Assembly: GCA_947462335.1 (NCBI GenBank)
Contig: OX381707.1
Span: 80,128,610 to 80,192,609, forward strand
Direction: 5' to 3'
Source of the DNA: Harmothoe impar
Taxonomy: Eukaryota; Annelida; Polychaeta; Phyllodocida; Polynoidae
Length of the DNA stretch: 64,000 bases
Part shown: positions 19,606 to 31,684 of the stretch, in pieces
Numbering within the stretch: position 1 is the stretch's first letter
Layout: every line of letters starts with the position of its first letter
Position numbers and translations under genes: made by a program
Notes under the pieces: model-generated
The model's database searches: none
What the model saw: the letters and a program-made list of their open reading frames with translations, nothing else
What the model was told of the DNA's origin: nothing

Positions 19606-20030
19606 GACTCTGTTATGCATTATAAGCAAAGATTCTAGGATTTTTGATTGGTCTATTACATCAATTATATGAGTACCGTACATTGCATTGAACTGAAATG
19701 AACCGAGAGATATAATTTCTACATACATTTTACTATCAGCTATCCGTCCTTACATTGTGATCTCCTTGCTATCTTAACGTGGCCTTTCAAGGAAAAACTT
19801 ACCGATTGTTTTGCCAATAAAAGATGATAACATCAGCGGGAGTTGCTGCGGTACGTGTAATGTGTGTATAGTCCGGGGTCAGGAGTGGAGATTACCCGCT
19901 ACCTAGCCCCTCCCCCCTTATATACACAGCGTCTAACCGGTGCTACGTCAAGCATCTAGATTATTCTATAACTATTAGAAGCTGCCGAGGTGATGTGATG
20001 CAACCTTAGAAGGACTACCGTGCATCCACA

Positions 20031-20170
20031 CTGTCAGAAATTAGTGTAGCTGCAGAGCAAGTTATACTGTAAGTTCACAGTATAAAAGGATTTATTTTTG
20101 GTTTTGAAACCTGGCCAATACTGTGAATCTATAGTATAACTCACTGTGTAGATCCACTTACTTCTGACAG
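20031..20170. mobile_element. Foldback MITE, 140 bp, about 53-bp inverted ends
   Basis: CTGTCAGAA at the left end pairs with TTCTGACAG at the right. The arms extend inward through GTTATACT...TTCACAGTAT, leaving only about 34 bp of loop. Such an element is almost entirely hairpin. Confidence 0.85.
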
Positions 20171-20202
20171 AACATTAACCCTACCTTGGCAGGATGACTA
20201 TG

Positions 20203-20206
20203 ATAT

Positions 20207-20267
<61 letters not shown>

Positions 20268-20272
20268 ATATA
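20203..20272. repeat. (TA)n microsatellite
   Basis: About 70 bases of TA/AT repeat with two short interruptions. Confidence 0.95.
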
Positions 20273-22960
20273 TCTTCACAGAGAAAGGAAACAGCATCAA
20301 AATTGAGTCCAGGTTGCCTCCTGAATTACTCCACTCTTAAGGGGAGCCGTGGTCCTTATGTGACATGGTGCAAGTTCCTCATAATATTTCACAATACTCA
20401 AATCAATATCTTGTTGCGAAATATTGCTTATCAGTTGACCCAAAACAACATTATTGATTTATTTACATGATGAGGTGAAAAGAAGAAGAATCTAGAACAA
20501 ACAATAGATGACATCAGTAAATGAGGTCACAAGCAGAAAATATTAGAGAGGAATACATTCATTGATGTTTGATAATGTGAATCAATGATGTCTTAAATCA
20601 ATGACTTTCACTTAAAGTTAGTACATCCGATGTGTGGGACAAAAAATAGATTTCCCTAAAAATGAGTCAGAATGATCACAAATAAAATGTTTGACTTCCC
20701 ATTTATTCCATTTACCCTAATTCCCTCTGGCTTTACTCTAATTTGATTTCATTGCCAAAATATGGTCATTTGGAATTTAAGCGTGCACGCTTTTATTCTC
20801 CTCATTAAAAATACACCAGAAAAGCCTATCTTTGAGGGATATTGGATCCCATTGTGACCTATTAACACCCAATGATAACAATTAATTGGCCTCTATTCTC
20901 TAAATACTATACTTTAGGAGTGTTTGGAATACATTCAAGCAATATCTAGAATTTGAAGAAAATTCGGATATACCCACTTTAATGATGTCTCTCAACTACA
21001 TCTTGTAATGTACTAAAACAATGTGTGGTGTCTTCCCTAGGTTAACCCTTCAGGGACGGATATGGCTAAAAGATAGCATTTGTTGTCATGATGCATCAAT
21101 GCAAGTATCTCACCAGGGCAGCATTGGTGCATTGGTGCATTGGTGCATCATGCCGACCCTTCAGGAGTGTCTCAACCCCCGAGGTTCGGCATGATGCTTG
21201 TATGCAGCCCTAGTGAATTATTCGCCAGGGCTGTATTCATGACGACCAGGGGTATAATGCATCAATGCTGGGTTAAACAAGTACCATACTGTGGTTTTAA
21301 TAGAGTGCTGGCTGTGCAATGAACATTACCCTGAATAAGCGTCTGTCTTGTATAAGCGCCGGGTGAAAACTCACTTCTTAATCTTAATGGTACAAAACAA
21401 CACAGAGCACGGTATTCATTACTCACACCGGGTGCTTACATCTCAGAGAAACAATTTAATTTGATGACTTAGATCTTAGAAATTGATGACGATGAAAACT
21501 AGGTAAGTAAAAAGGATAGTTGTAAATGCCCTAGGCCCTGCTGACATTTCCCAGCTAGACTTAATTATGCATCAAATTTCCCACCATTGCTCCCATTGGT
21601 TACTCATGTGGTCAGCTGGTCACACCTGGGTCAGGCTCTGACCAAATCATACTGACACTGTGCTTACGCAAGTGCAGTTTACCAGACACTGACACTGTGC
21701 TCTGGTGTGGCCTAGTGGTGTTGGGTGGTTACACTACAAATAGTATTAGGCCTAGTAGGCCCTAGTATTATAACTATAGTGTTTACCTGCTGTTGTTTAT
21801 TCACATGAGTATTTTGGGGTGAGTAGGCCTATGGCCTATTAGCATCAGGGTGGGTTGGGCTTATCATATTAGGTATCCCAGGAGGTTTGAAGATATTATT
21901 GCTGCACAAGTGGAAACCAATTGGATGGATAGACCATGTTAAATGAAGAAAAACACTTTTTATATGGAACAGATCGGTCAAGCGGTTCAGATTTGACAGC
22001 CATTTGAAATTATCATAATGAGGTCAGGACTTAGCCAAATTTGGCCCTTCTCCTTAAGCTTATTATGCATGCATATGGTAACCATTCTGTAATATCTGGG
22101 AAAGGGAACAGATTGTCAAAACTAATTGGAGCCTGATTACAGCATATATCCCTTTATCACAACAAAGAGTCAGTGAGTTCAGATATCAACTTTTGTTTTT
22201 ACAGGGTCTCAAAATTGTGATATATTACATGTAAGCCATATATTTTGCACAGAGAAGTGCAATATATTGCAAGTTTGGTAGTGTCTGATTTCACCAATAT
22301 GTCAGATGTAACTTTGGTCCTCTGGGAATTCTTATTATAGGTAAGGGAGACCATGCTTATTAATTTTCTGCTTTAGATAATCAATGTTGACTTTACAATT
22401 TTCATCTAAAAATGAGGAAACCACTTAATTTCCCAATGTCCCTGAACAGTGAAAATTACCCGACTCAAAATCAACACCATGCAACTGTTGTTTCATATAT
22501 CAAGTTGATTTCTTTCATAGGCATAGGTTAATATAGTACACATCTGTTCCTAGCAATCTTTATCCATTAAAAGCATTATATAATACTTAGTGACCTGATG
22601 AAAATCATGATATTCTCAAAAATTGCTGAAATATCGCTGATATCCGGCTACTTTATAGCATCTTACGACAAAATCTCTTCTTGACCTCTGAGTCCAACTT
22701 TAAATATGAACTCATTCATTCTTTTCCTATAACATGACAACACGATTATGTAACTTTCAGGCCCATTACATCATGATTTATAAATCCTGTTATTGTGGTT
22801 CTCTATGCTGGGGACAAATGGCTTTGCAATCAACGTATTTGTATGAAATCACATGTATAAGGACAGGAGGGATGTATATATATCATATGTATTGTTATAG
22901 CATGATATGTAACCATTATAACCAATATGTCAGGACATATGCCTTCAGACCTGGACTCTC
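20273..22960. other. No gene seen; one partial dispersed repeat
   Basis: The stretch is AT-rich. At about 21040-21265 it carries the 3' half of the roughly 550-bp dispersed repeat found at 28716, 33555, 45640 and 51150 (GCATTGGTGCATCATGCC, GGAGTGTCTCA). No exon with convincing splice sites was recognised. Confidence 0.5.
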
Positions 22961-22969
22961 ATGCATGGG

Positions 22970-23590
22970 CTTAGGTGCTTTATTCTACTCTCACTGTTAC
23001 ACCGTTAATCGTATCAACTCAGAAGTTAGTGAATGTCATAGAGCAAAGAAATACCTTTGAAATAACCCCACATATATGTATCAAACATATATGCCGAAAA
23101 ATGCCAAAAAGTGCCCGAAAATTCTTGTTTTTTCATCTAAAAACACTTCTGATAGGCCTACCCCTACTTGCCATACCTCGAAATGGAGCCCTGACTGTCC
23201 TGCTTTAAGTAGTGAATGTCCTAAGACTGTATATGTAATGGTGTGAGAGCGAAATCAGTATTTGCTTCAAGGCTGCATGGGGTTGGGAGCTTTATTGTGT
23301 TCTCGCTCTTACGCCATTAGTCATATCAACTAAGTAGTTAGTGCATCTGGTAGAGCTGAGAAATACCTTTCAAATGATCCCAATTATGTGTATGTTACAT
23401 TTCAAAAAATTGCCGAAAATTGCCCGAAAATTCTTCTTTTTTGTTTAAAAAATACTTCCAATAGGCCTACCCCCTCGTATAATAGCTCAAAATGACGCCC
23501 AGAATGTCCTGCTTCTACTGGGAAAGGTCCTGAGACTGTATCTCTAATGGCGTGGGAGCGAAATCATAATGTAGACAGTATGTCCTCCTT
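22970..23590. repeat. Two tandem copies of a 312-bp unit
   Basis: GCTTTATT...CTC(A/G)CTCTTAC begins at 22977 and again at 23289. Shared blocks include GAAATACCTTT, TGCCCGAAAATTCTT, ATAGGCCTACCCC, TGTCCTGCTT and GAGAGCGAAATCA/GGGAGCGAAATCA. The copies are diverged by many substitutions, so the duplication is old. Confidence 0.75.
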
Positions 23591-24114
23591 GGCTTCATGC
23601 CTACTCCCTTACAGAAGGTCCCGTTTTCCAAGTTTTAGTGAAATTCACAGCATCAGTAGGGGTACTTAGCATCATGATACAGTTATTCTGATACATCAGG
23701 GCGATGCGGATACATCAGAGCTTTTACTGGAATACTTTAGATAGGTGACAGACCAAATAGTTTGGAGAGTGCAGCCTTTCTAAAAATAGGTGTTTTAGTG
23801 AGTTTACACGCGAGGACACGGCCAGCGGTTGCCTACTGGGATACCTAATCATATACATGTACAGGGTTGGATCCTGTTAATGATAGTTTGGAATATCACT
23901 TCCAGTGATAGGCCTACTTTTCTAGTTTTGACCCTTATTGGTGTCATCATCAGGTGGATTTGACAACGAATTGTATGTACATAGTACCACTATGTATACA
24001 TGTATGTATGTATATATTTTTATAAAAGTGAAAACAATGAAAACTAAAATATATATACAGCATTTTTGCAAATGTTTGGTCAAGAAAAACAAACTCTAGG
24101 GGGTCAAGAAAGTT

Positions 24115-24640
24115 TCACTAGTTGTGATTAGAGCATAAACTAATTGCCTTAATGACCCAATCATGATTATTATGATTCTGCAGTCTTGGAAAAGGGTCAG
24201 TGCGTCCTCTAATTATTTTGCCACGCCTATACATTGTTCAAGCTGAATACATGATCTCATTATGAGAGTGGACAGGAAGATCCTTCACGATAATCACCTC
24301 TCAAGTTCAGATCTACGTAATTTACCATTAATTATACAATTCAGAGTGGGTAATTCCTGAGTGGCATCGTATACCAATGCCACTATGATACTGTCATCTG
24401 CCTGAACAGATACTTAGTGTGTCAGCCTCTATCAACATATTCATATTGCTCCTAAAGTTAAGACAGGTGAAGGTTAATTAGAGTTGTTGAAATTGAATCC
24501 ACAACGCATGAATCTCTCTATTTACAACTTAAATGCATCTGAATGGGCTGATATCAGACATGTATAAACAGCTTCGAATACAACAGCTCTATTTGAATAT
24601 TAGATCATTTGGAGCACAAGTAAGCAGTTTATAAGACTAA
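24115..24640 (+). repeat. Upstream block of a GPCR gene (partner 54360-54905)
   Basis: From CCTTAATGACCCAATCATGA to ACAGCTCTATTT(G/A)AATAT the sequence parallels the region about 1.2-1.8 kb ahead of the intact GPCR at 56122. Here it runs straight into a GPCR tail at 24661, so the receptor body has been lost. Confidence 0.75.
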
Positions 24641-24660
24641 ATATTTATAATATCTGTTTT

Positions 24661-24820
24661 CGCTGGCTGCAGGTTCTGCCATACAAGGGTCAGTGATGTT
24701 AACATCCAAATGTACACACTGTCACAACAAGTGACCCTTCAAGGACCTGCCGTAGCACCTAGTTCTTTACAGGAGGATTTCATCACTGAGCAGCAAGGTT
24801 TACCAAGGGCACATTGTTGA
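24661..24820 (+). pseudogene. GPCR remnant: C-terminal tail only
   Basis: The reading frame ending at the TGA at 24818 matches the last about 50 codons of the receptor at 36298-37302 almost exactly (CRFC-TRVSDVNIQM, EDFITEQQGLPRAHC). The homology begins abruptly near 24661, at the point just after helix 8. All seven membrane segments are absent. Sequence beyond the stop continues to match 37303 onward for over 2 kb, so this is the breakpoint of a duplication or deletion rather than a captured cDNA. Confidence 0.85.
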
Positions 24821-26053
24821 AAAGAATAATGCGCTGAATATATACACAGAAATTATCATCTCAGTTAGCCAAGGCACCCCAACAATATCAATACACTGCG
24901 ACTTCAATTATTATGACGTATGGGGTCATATATCCGACAACTAATATAAGGTAACAACAAACAATCTAAATCCAAATAGTTCAGTTTGTACATTGAACTT
25001 ATTATAAATGTTATTGATAATTTCCCCTAGGTTTCTTCATTCCATAACACATGAACGTATATGAACCAGTAGGCTATAGGCCCACTGCTAGTTAAGTTTT
25101 ACCTTTGACCCTTAGGCCTAGCATTGACTCCCTCTACTGCAGCCAACTCACTATCGCGGCCACTTTGAGAAGTCCCATGGGTGTCTGTATTAGAGTTGAC
25201 TGTATCATGCTTCCCTAGCAATGAAAGACAATAAGCTTGAGGTCTACTTATATCAAACTTTATAATCGCACTGCTATATCACTTGAAAGAATTAAAATGT
25301 TCATATTTTTCATGTTAAATCAAACTCTTTTAGCCCTTGACTAATAGACTGGGGATATTCCTTATATTATAAATCAACATGCAACTTTACATGATGTGGA
25401 AATATCTATGACATAATTGGATATTAGTGATATTTTAATTTGAAGACATATTTCTCCTCCTGGCTATATTCATGCATCACATCGACCAAACGACATATTC
25501 CATTACTATGGAAACAAAAACTGGATGTCAACAAGATGGATACCATGTATATAAAGGCTTACTAGTAAAGTAATCCATGTTTCTTTTTGAGTTTATAACA
25601 TGTTACTTGATCCTGACCAATTTTGTTATGTGTGTAATGATCTGAGATATGTATAAAGCTCTTGAGGATACCACATGTTCCAAAAAGTGTATTCCATTTT
25701 GTCCCAGTATGACGTCCAGCCCTTGATAAAGAACAAAAGTAACCTTTCCAGTCATGTCTTTTTTTCCCTATATGATGTGATTTTTTAAAACCTGTTTTGT
25801 TTGTTTTATTAATTAATCCACTTTTATTTCAAATAGGCTGTTTATTCTCATCTTTATATCATACTATATACCCTTTTTTGTCTTATCCAATAATAATGTG
25901 AAAACACACTGAACCAATCTGTCTGATAAGAACTCACCATTTATTGTCCTAACATATACTACACATTATAATTTTTGTGATTTGGCAATAAAAAACCTTT
26001 AAAAGCTAAAAAAAAAGCCTTCATTGTACTTTGCAATTTGTCTTTTTTTTAAT

Positions 26054-26059
26054 TTATAT

Positions 26060-26148
<89 letters not shown>

Positions 26149-26165
26149 TATATTTATTCATATAT
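26054..26165. repeat. (TA)n microsatellite
   Basis: About 100 bases of TA. Absent from the duplicate at about 38283, so it arose or expanded after the duplication. Confidence 0.95.
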
Positions 26166-26851
26166 ATATCCAATGATCAAGAATATAATTTACCTTTAGT
26201 GAATAGTTTAGTGGAGCCAAATGCATAAGGTCAGTCTCAGCTGATCAGTCCAGTTTCAAACTCTTTGAATGCTAGTCCAGCAGAATGGAAAACGGCAGAT
26301 GTACATAGAAATGTTATGAATTTATTACATACATGAAAATGTGCCGAACACCGGCTATGGCAAGCTAAAAGGCTGGACTGGCTTGACTGGTCCTACTGCT
26401 GGTCCAAGTGACTGGTCGGATCTTTGGCTATATCTCAGTTATAATGGTTTGTAAATTGGAACATTATTAAGGTTTCGAGAGAGAAAAACATTTTACTTAA
26501 ATGTTTTGAATAATACATTTTAAATTGCACATATTAAAATGTTTTGATAGTAATATACAGGAAAGCTGTATTCATTCAATGTAAATTATTGCTTTATAAT
26601 TCTTTTTTTATGAAATATAAAAAGTGCCCTCAGGTATGTGGGACTGCAAAATGTAAGCTGGTCGTGCAACTCTTTCATTTCGCAGGACCAGCAAAAAAGG
26701 TTTGGATCGGAAGACACACCTGTGTATTGTTGTGGATACCTCATCCTACACAGTTAATCATTTCAGACAGGTCATGCAATGCAGCACGTCATTTATACAC
26801 TCATCCCTGTTAGTCTCCAATTATATAAACCACATCGTAAGGCCAGTCAAA

Positions 26852-27152
26852 AGAGAAATTGTTTCTCATCACCAAGCAGCAAAGAATATGACGAGGGTGT
26901 ATCACTCAATTGTTTCTCATCACCAAGCAGCAAAAAGTATGATGAGTGTGTTATTTCTTCATTGTTTTTTTTAATCTCAATTTTCATATTTGAGTTATTC
27001 AGAGTTAATTCACCAGCAACAATTGTTTGCCAATATTCTTCAAATTTTAACATATCTTTTCATCAAAAATGTTTAAAAAAAAGAAAGAAAAAAAGTTTCC
27101 TAAAATCACAATTTTTATGAAGCATGCAGTGATGAGAAACAACTTTTTTTTG
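26852..27152. mobile_element. MITE family with TTGTTTCTCATCA ends, copy 1
   Basis: GAAATTGTTTCTCATCACC at the left is answered by GTGATGAGAAACAACTTTTT at the right. The CACCAAGCAGCAAA subterminal motif occurs twice. Other copies lie at 34317, 38970 and 52282. The element sits inside a copy of the roughly 550-bp dispersed repeat, whose halves flank it. Confidence 0.75.
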
Positions 27153-27349
27153 GTTCAGTTGCCTAACATACCCACTTGTCCCACCCAAGATGACAGGCAG
27201 ACAAGTTTCCTGAGTGCAGTGTAAGGGGATATGGCATACAAGTCGAAGAGTACTACCTGCTGCCTAATTGGAAGAGGAGACCTCCTTCATACACAACTAC
27301 TGTATTATCTAAATTACTGATTACTGTGTCACCAATATATTTACATCGG

Positions 27350-27454
27350 TCATGCATGTGGCATATGCAGTTGACAGTGCAGATAATCACAATGAGTTTA
27401 GTGAATGCAAGCCTGAATACCTGTTTTATAAATCATTTGGATATGTCTCATGAG
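27350..27454 (+). pseudogene. GPCR fragment (end of TM4 to start of TM5)
   Basis: The frame V-M-H-V-A-Y-A-V-D-S-A ... NEFSECKPEYLF-KSF-YVS then stop matches residues 131-163 of the receptor at 36298 (MHVAYAVDSARN, FSECKPE). About 100 bp survive, still without internal stops, with a near-identical copy at 39980. Confidence 0.8.
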
Positions 27455-27559
27455 AGTGATACAAGTCTACTTCTGCTCGGGCCAGATTCTGCTCGGCCGT
27501 TAGCCCCCATTCTGACCGTTTTGGACCGGCCCAAAAAGTATTAATTTCCAATCAAATTT

Positions 27560-28380
27560 TTTCTGAATCCTAGAAATTTAAAACAGGGATGACTCCATCA
27601 ATTTCTAAGAGGACATTAAGAAACTCCAGGGGTGGTCACAAAAATGGCAACTCCTCTTTCCCCCTGACAAGTGTAAAGTAAAGGCAGGTCAAACCACACG
27701 ACCCAGGATAATATAGGGGAAAGTATAATGAAAGAAGTCCAATCTGAAAAAGACCTTGGAATACTATTTGATGTAGACCTATCATTCTGAGCGGAAATAT
27801 ATGCAAGAACAGGAAAAGGCACCGAATGACTGGTATCATCTGTAAGACCTTCACCCACCTGACCATTTGTCGTTTAAATGTTTGTTTATCACCCTAGCAT
27901 GACCACAGCTAGAGTACTGTGTTCCCATCTGACAACCGTACAAGAAAGGAGACAAAGAATTCCTGGAAAAAGTCCAACATGGAGCCACAAAACGACTCCT
28001 GGGCCTCAAAGATAAACCGTATGACAAGGGAATAAGGGAACTACAACTACCTACAGTGGCATTCAGAGGTCTAAGGGAGGACATGATTGAAGTCTATAAG
28101 TTGTTCTATAAGTACACTTGCAAATTAGAGGATGTACTGAAATTGGATAGAAACCTAGCAGATCCAGGGGCAACCAAAGGAAACTATTTAAGTCAGTGGG
28201 TCACTTCGAGAAAGTCAAAAATAGCTTCTGAAGGCGAGTGGTAGACACATGGACATCCTACCAAATGACGTTGTACTGGTGGAAAATATGAACATATTTA
28301 AGAACAGACTTGAAAAGACATGGACAGAGCACCCACTCAAATTTGATTGGGAGCGGGAACCCCAACCTGGTCAAGCCTGA
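27560..28380 (+). pseudogene. Dead LINE reverse-transcriptase C-terminal region, family 2
   Basis: Broken frames read FKCLFITLA-PQLEYC, LEKVQ-GA-KRLLGLKDKP, LPTVAFRGLREDMIEVYKLF: the conserved region after the RT in CR1-like LINEs. Stops and frameshifts interrupt it. The family differs from the intact LINE at 9095. The duplicate lies at 44500-45320. Confidence 0.75.
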
Positions 28381-28715
28381 TGAACTTGAAGATGCTAGAA
28401 AAAGTGGCGCACGAGCCCCAGCTGCCAGAAATACCCATAAGTAGCCTTAACTTTATAGGTGATTAGGATGGGACTAATTTTACCTGAACGTAATCCCGCA
28501 GGCAAAAACACCGGAAGTGAGCAAGCTGTCATGGCGGCTTCAAGATGTGTTTGGAGAAAATGCAGGTAAATATTGCCTTTTTCTCCTTTAATACTTGACA
28601 AATGCATTTGAAAATAAATAAAGGGTCTCAAGCAAATACGGGGAACTTTGAGGTCAATCTTTCCAGCAAATACAGAATGACATGAAACCTTAAAGCATCA
28701 TTCTGTCCTTAAAGG

Positions 28716-29280
28716 TTAAGACAGGAAGGCACACCTGTGCCTTGCTATGGACACATGATACTCAGCACTTCAACTATTAAGACAGGTCATGCCATTCTGT
28801 AGGGTTATCTCCAGTTCTAAAGATCTCAAAATAATGCCTGTCTCAGCCTACATGCCAGGCAGACAACGATCCTGAGTGTAGTGTAAGGGGATATGAGAGA
28901 CATATCAATGAGCTGTACCTACTGCCTAATTGGCCTGACAGTGGAGACCACCACTGCTGAGCTACCTCCTTTGTATACAACTACCGCATCAGCTGAATTA
29001 CTTATTACTGTGTTCCATATACACCAAGTGCAACCTATGAACCCCTTCAGGATCACATGTTGCTAAAAGATATGATTTGTTGTCAAAATGCATTGATGCA
29101 GCCCTGGTGAGTAACTCTCTGGTACTGCATTGGTGCATTATGCCAATCTTACAGGAGTGTCTCACCTTCCTTGGGTTAGCATAATGCTTGAATGCACTCT
29201 TGGTGAGTTACTTGCCAGGGCTGCATTCATGCATCATGATGACCATAGACATGATGCAATAATGCACTTTCAAAGACACA
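28716..29280. repeat. About 550-bp dispersed repeat, copy
   Basis: It begins near GGCACACCTGTGCC and runs through GCCAGGCAGACAA, TGTAAGGGGATATG, CCTAATTGGCCTGACAG, CAACTACCGCATCAGCTGA, GCATTGGTGCATTATGCC and GGAGTGTCTCACC. It ends near CATAGACATGATGCAATAATG. Other copies lie at 33555, 45640 and 51150; parts are at 21040, 26697, 38820 and 53515. No coding capacity and no inverted ends were seen, so the class is unknown. Confidence 0.7.
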
Positions 29281-29439
29281 GGTAACCCTGTAAGGGCTGG
29301 ATATTGTATGCTCCTCCAATGCAGCCCTGGGAAATAACAACGATGCCAGTGCTGAAATAATGGTGAATACATTGGGAATCATCTCAATGTTTTACATCCA
29401 GGAATTAGACCACTTTTGATGGTAAAATACTTTCAATAA

Positions 29440-29930
29440 GTTGTATCATGAGGACAATAGGCATAGCAAATCCAAGCTTTATGCCTTCTCCTAAACCTAT
29501 TGTTGTTAGGAGTGTTATTTATAGAGCCATCACATGATGGAATCAGCTAAAAGCTGAATATACATTGATAGAAGACCTTTCTGCTTTTAAATTAGCCATT
29601 AAGAAAAACTACAACGATTGTTTCATGTAATAATTATTTATGGAACTCAATGTAATACCCATCCTGTACACATAATAACATACATATCATTCTCATCTCA
29701 TCTCATCATTTAAGAGTATACAAGACACATTGTCAATGGGAGAACAAATTACCATACTCAACTTGTAATATACCACAGGTACACTGGTATCCATACTGTA
29801 ATTTATGTGAAATATGTAATATCATACAGCGAAAGAAAAGGCCCTAGCGTAAAAAAGGCTATGCCCGGTAGCTTGGTATAATGCATTCTTATAATTGTAT
29901 CATTTTAACTCAATAAAACACTTAGTAAAA
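29440..29930 (+). pseudogene. LINE 3' end relic (RT C-terminus plus 3' UTR)
   Basis: Frames resembling IGIA...MPS..KPIV.RGVIYRAIT.WNQLKAEYTLIED match the better kept copy at 46345-46500. A WN-L motif is typical of LINE C-termini. The 3' part carries CAATAAAACACTTA, a likely poly(A) signal, at about 29911. Confidence 0.6.
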
Positions 29931-31189
29931 GACTTGGACATTTCCAGAAACGTATAGGACATACACATGGCTCAGAGTTCATGGGAGTCAGAAAACAGTC
30001 AAACACCTGTCTGTAAAGTGGCAAAATGTTTACTTCAAGTCATTCCAGCTGTCACCAAATATGAAACAGCTTGACTGATAGAAGCTATTTTATCAATCAA
30101 TCATGCTTCCCCTACTCAGTTTATTAATTGTGCTGTTTTTCGTACCATCTTTTCGAATGGCTGTGTCGCATAATTGACACTTCATCATTGTTCTCTGCTC
30201 ATTAATTTATGGTTTAGTACTTTCCAGGGACAGATGACAGAAAATAAACTAGTTAGAAAATCAAAGTTAACTTGATTTTTCTCCCTAATTTTACATTTAA
30301 TTTTATAGATATCTTTATCCTAATCAAATATTGTCCAACTGAAAGTTATTTTACAGAAAACAGAAAACAGTAGTAGGCCCTTATGTGGGCTCAGGAGTGA
30401 ATGGCCCTTCGTTTTGGGTCCTTGCCTGCAGTCTCTTGGTCAGGTTGACACACAGGACTGGATGTAGAGAGTTCTAGCAGAATGTACCTCTATGAAAATA
30501 AGTATGCTATTGTGTGGTTCAAAAGGGAACATCACCAAGAAGCCAGACATCCTAATTAGGTTTCGATACAATCAGACAGATAAGTAAAATATTCATTGTG
30601 GGCCCGCAGCTTTAGGTGCAGGCCCAGGGATATCTGAAGCCACAAGCCAGGGTGTCCTACATTTCAAAATGTCACATACTCACATACTGTTTGGCAAAGA
30701 GAGGTAAAATCTTTTTCTACATTGATCAGTGTTTAAAAAAAATGCACTGTTTCATTGTCAACAGCTGTTGACTAGGTAAATGGGCTCAGGGCTCCAGTCA
30801 AAGTCTTTTCAGTTGGAGTTGTGGCTTAAAAAGGGACCTTATTTTTTTTATCTACCAAAGAAACCAAGGGCCATGGTCTGGTCATTTATCAACCACAGGA
30901 CAGCTAGAATGGTTAATAAAACCAATCTTTTTTGTGGCTACAAATGGTAAAGAAAAAGGGCAAAAAGCTTGCTTTGCTTGCTTTATTTATCTATTTAGTT
31001 TCTATCTATTCATCAAATATATTGGAAGCTTTGAATTTTTTGTCCACTTCCCAGTCAGGTTCACATTCACTTTGGCTGACCCTTACTTGCTATAGTACTA
31101 CTCTAAAACTTGGTAAAAAAAAGTGGTGTCTTCAAATTTGTGCCCCCTCCTCCTTATATTAACCCCCTATTAATAATTAATATTAACTC
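29931..31189. repeat. Duplicated noncoding block (partner about 46840-48420)
   Basis: Parallel throughout to the region ahead of the GPCR at 48925 (CACCTGTCTGTAAAGTGGC, GGTTTCGATACAATCAGACA, ACAGCTGTTGACTAGGT). No gene was recognised. The small ORF at 30932-31162 (MWLQMVKKKGKKLALLALFI...) has a shorter counterpart at 48189 and is probably chance. Confidence 0.6.
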
Positions 31190-31684
31190 CCCTCAATGTT
31201 CAAAACTGACCACCTCCTGCTGCAGCAGGTGAAGGCTTTATACCTGTATCTACCTAATCTTCGTGCTGCGTGGGTTGGACACAGTAGCCATCACAGTTCT
31301 CGCTGAACTCTTCTCCCTTTGACATCAAAAGATGTAATTAACATACTCATGTTGACCACTCCTATTGCAATTGGAGTGAGGACAGGGGGAGGTTTAACAT
31401 CCTGCACCTACCTTATTAGGCTGCCTGGTCAGTAGTGCCCAGAAGTCTGTATTCACTTAACACAAACAACCTGTGCTGTGTGGAACTGAGTATTGAGATT
31501 GAGTGCCTTTTGGAACCACTTCTTCAACCTTAAACACCTCATCAGCTGATACACACTGCATTAGTTGAGGCTAATTACAAGCACTACCAGTTTGACTAAG
31601 TTTTGGCTGTCTATAAACACACTTTAGACTTTATCAAGTTTGGGACTATCTACATCGAAGCAACTACTTCTAATCTAAGCAACC
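31190..31684 (+). promoter_or_regulatory. Shared GPCR upstream region, CRE mutated
   Basis: This block matches the ones before the receptors at 36298 and 48925: CCTGCTGCAGCAGGTGAAGG, then the CRE site, then the start in AACCATGG context. Here the CRE position (31320-31327) reads TGACATCA, not the palindrome TGACGTCA seen in the two intact genes; the change is the CpG-to-CpA kind expected of methyl-CpG decay. Confidence 0.55.

Larger units (their letters stand above)
24821..27550 (+). repeat. Segmental duplicate of about 37303-40200
   Basis: Nearly base-for-base similarity, including GACGTATGGGGTCATATATCC, CCTTGACTAATAGACTGGGG and the block around 26260-26700. The main differences are the TA microsatellite at 26054, present only here, and the 518-bp foldback element at 39385, present only in the other copy. 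No gene other than GPCR fragments is contained. Confidence 0.85.

Noticed and set aside
22734..23208. Plus-strand ORFs of 108 and 77 codons
   Set aside because: They run into the 312-bp tandem repeat and are not open in its second copy. No domain is seen.
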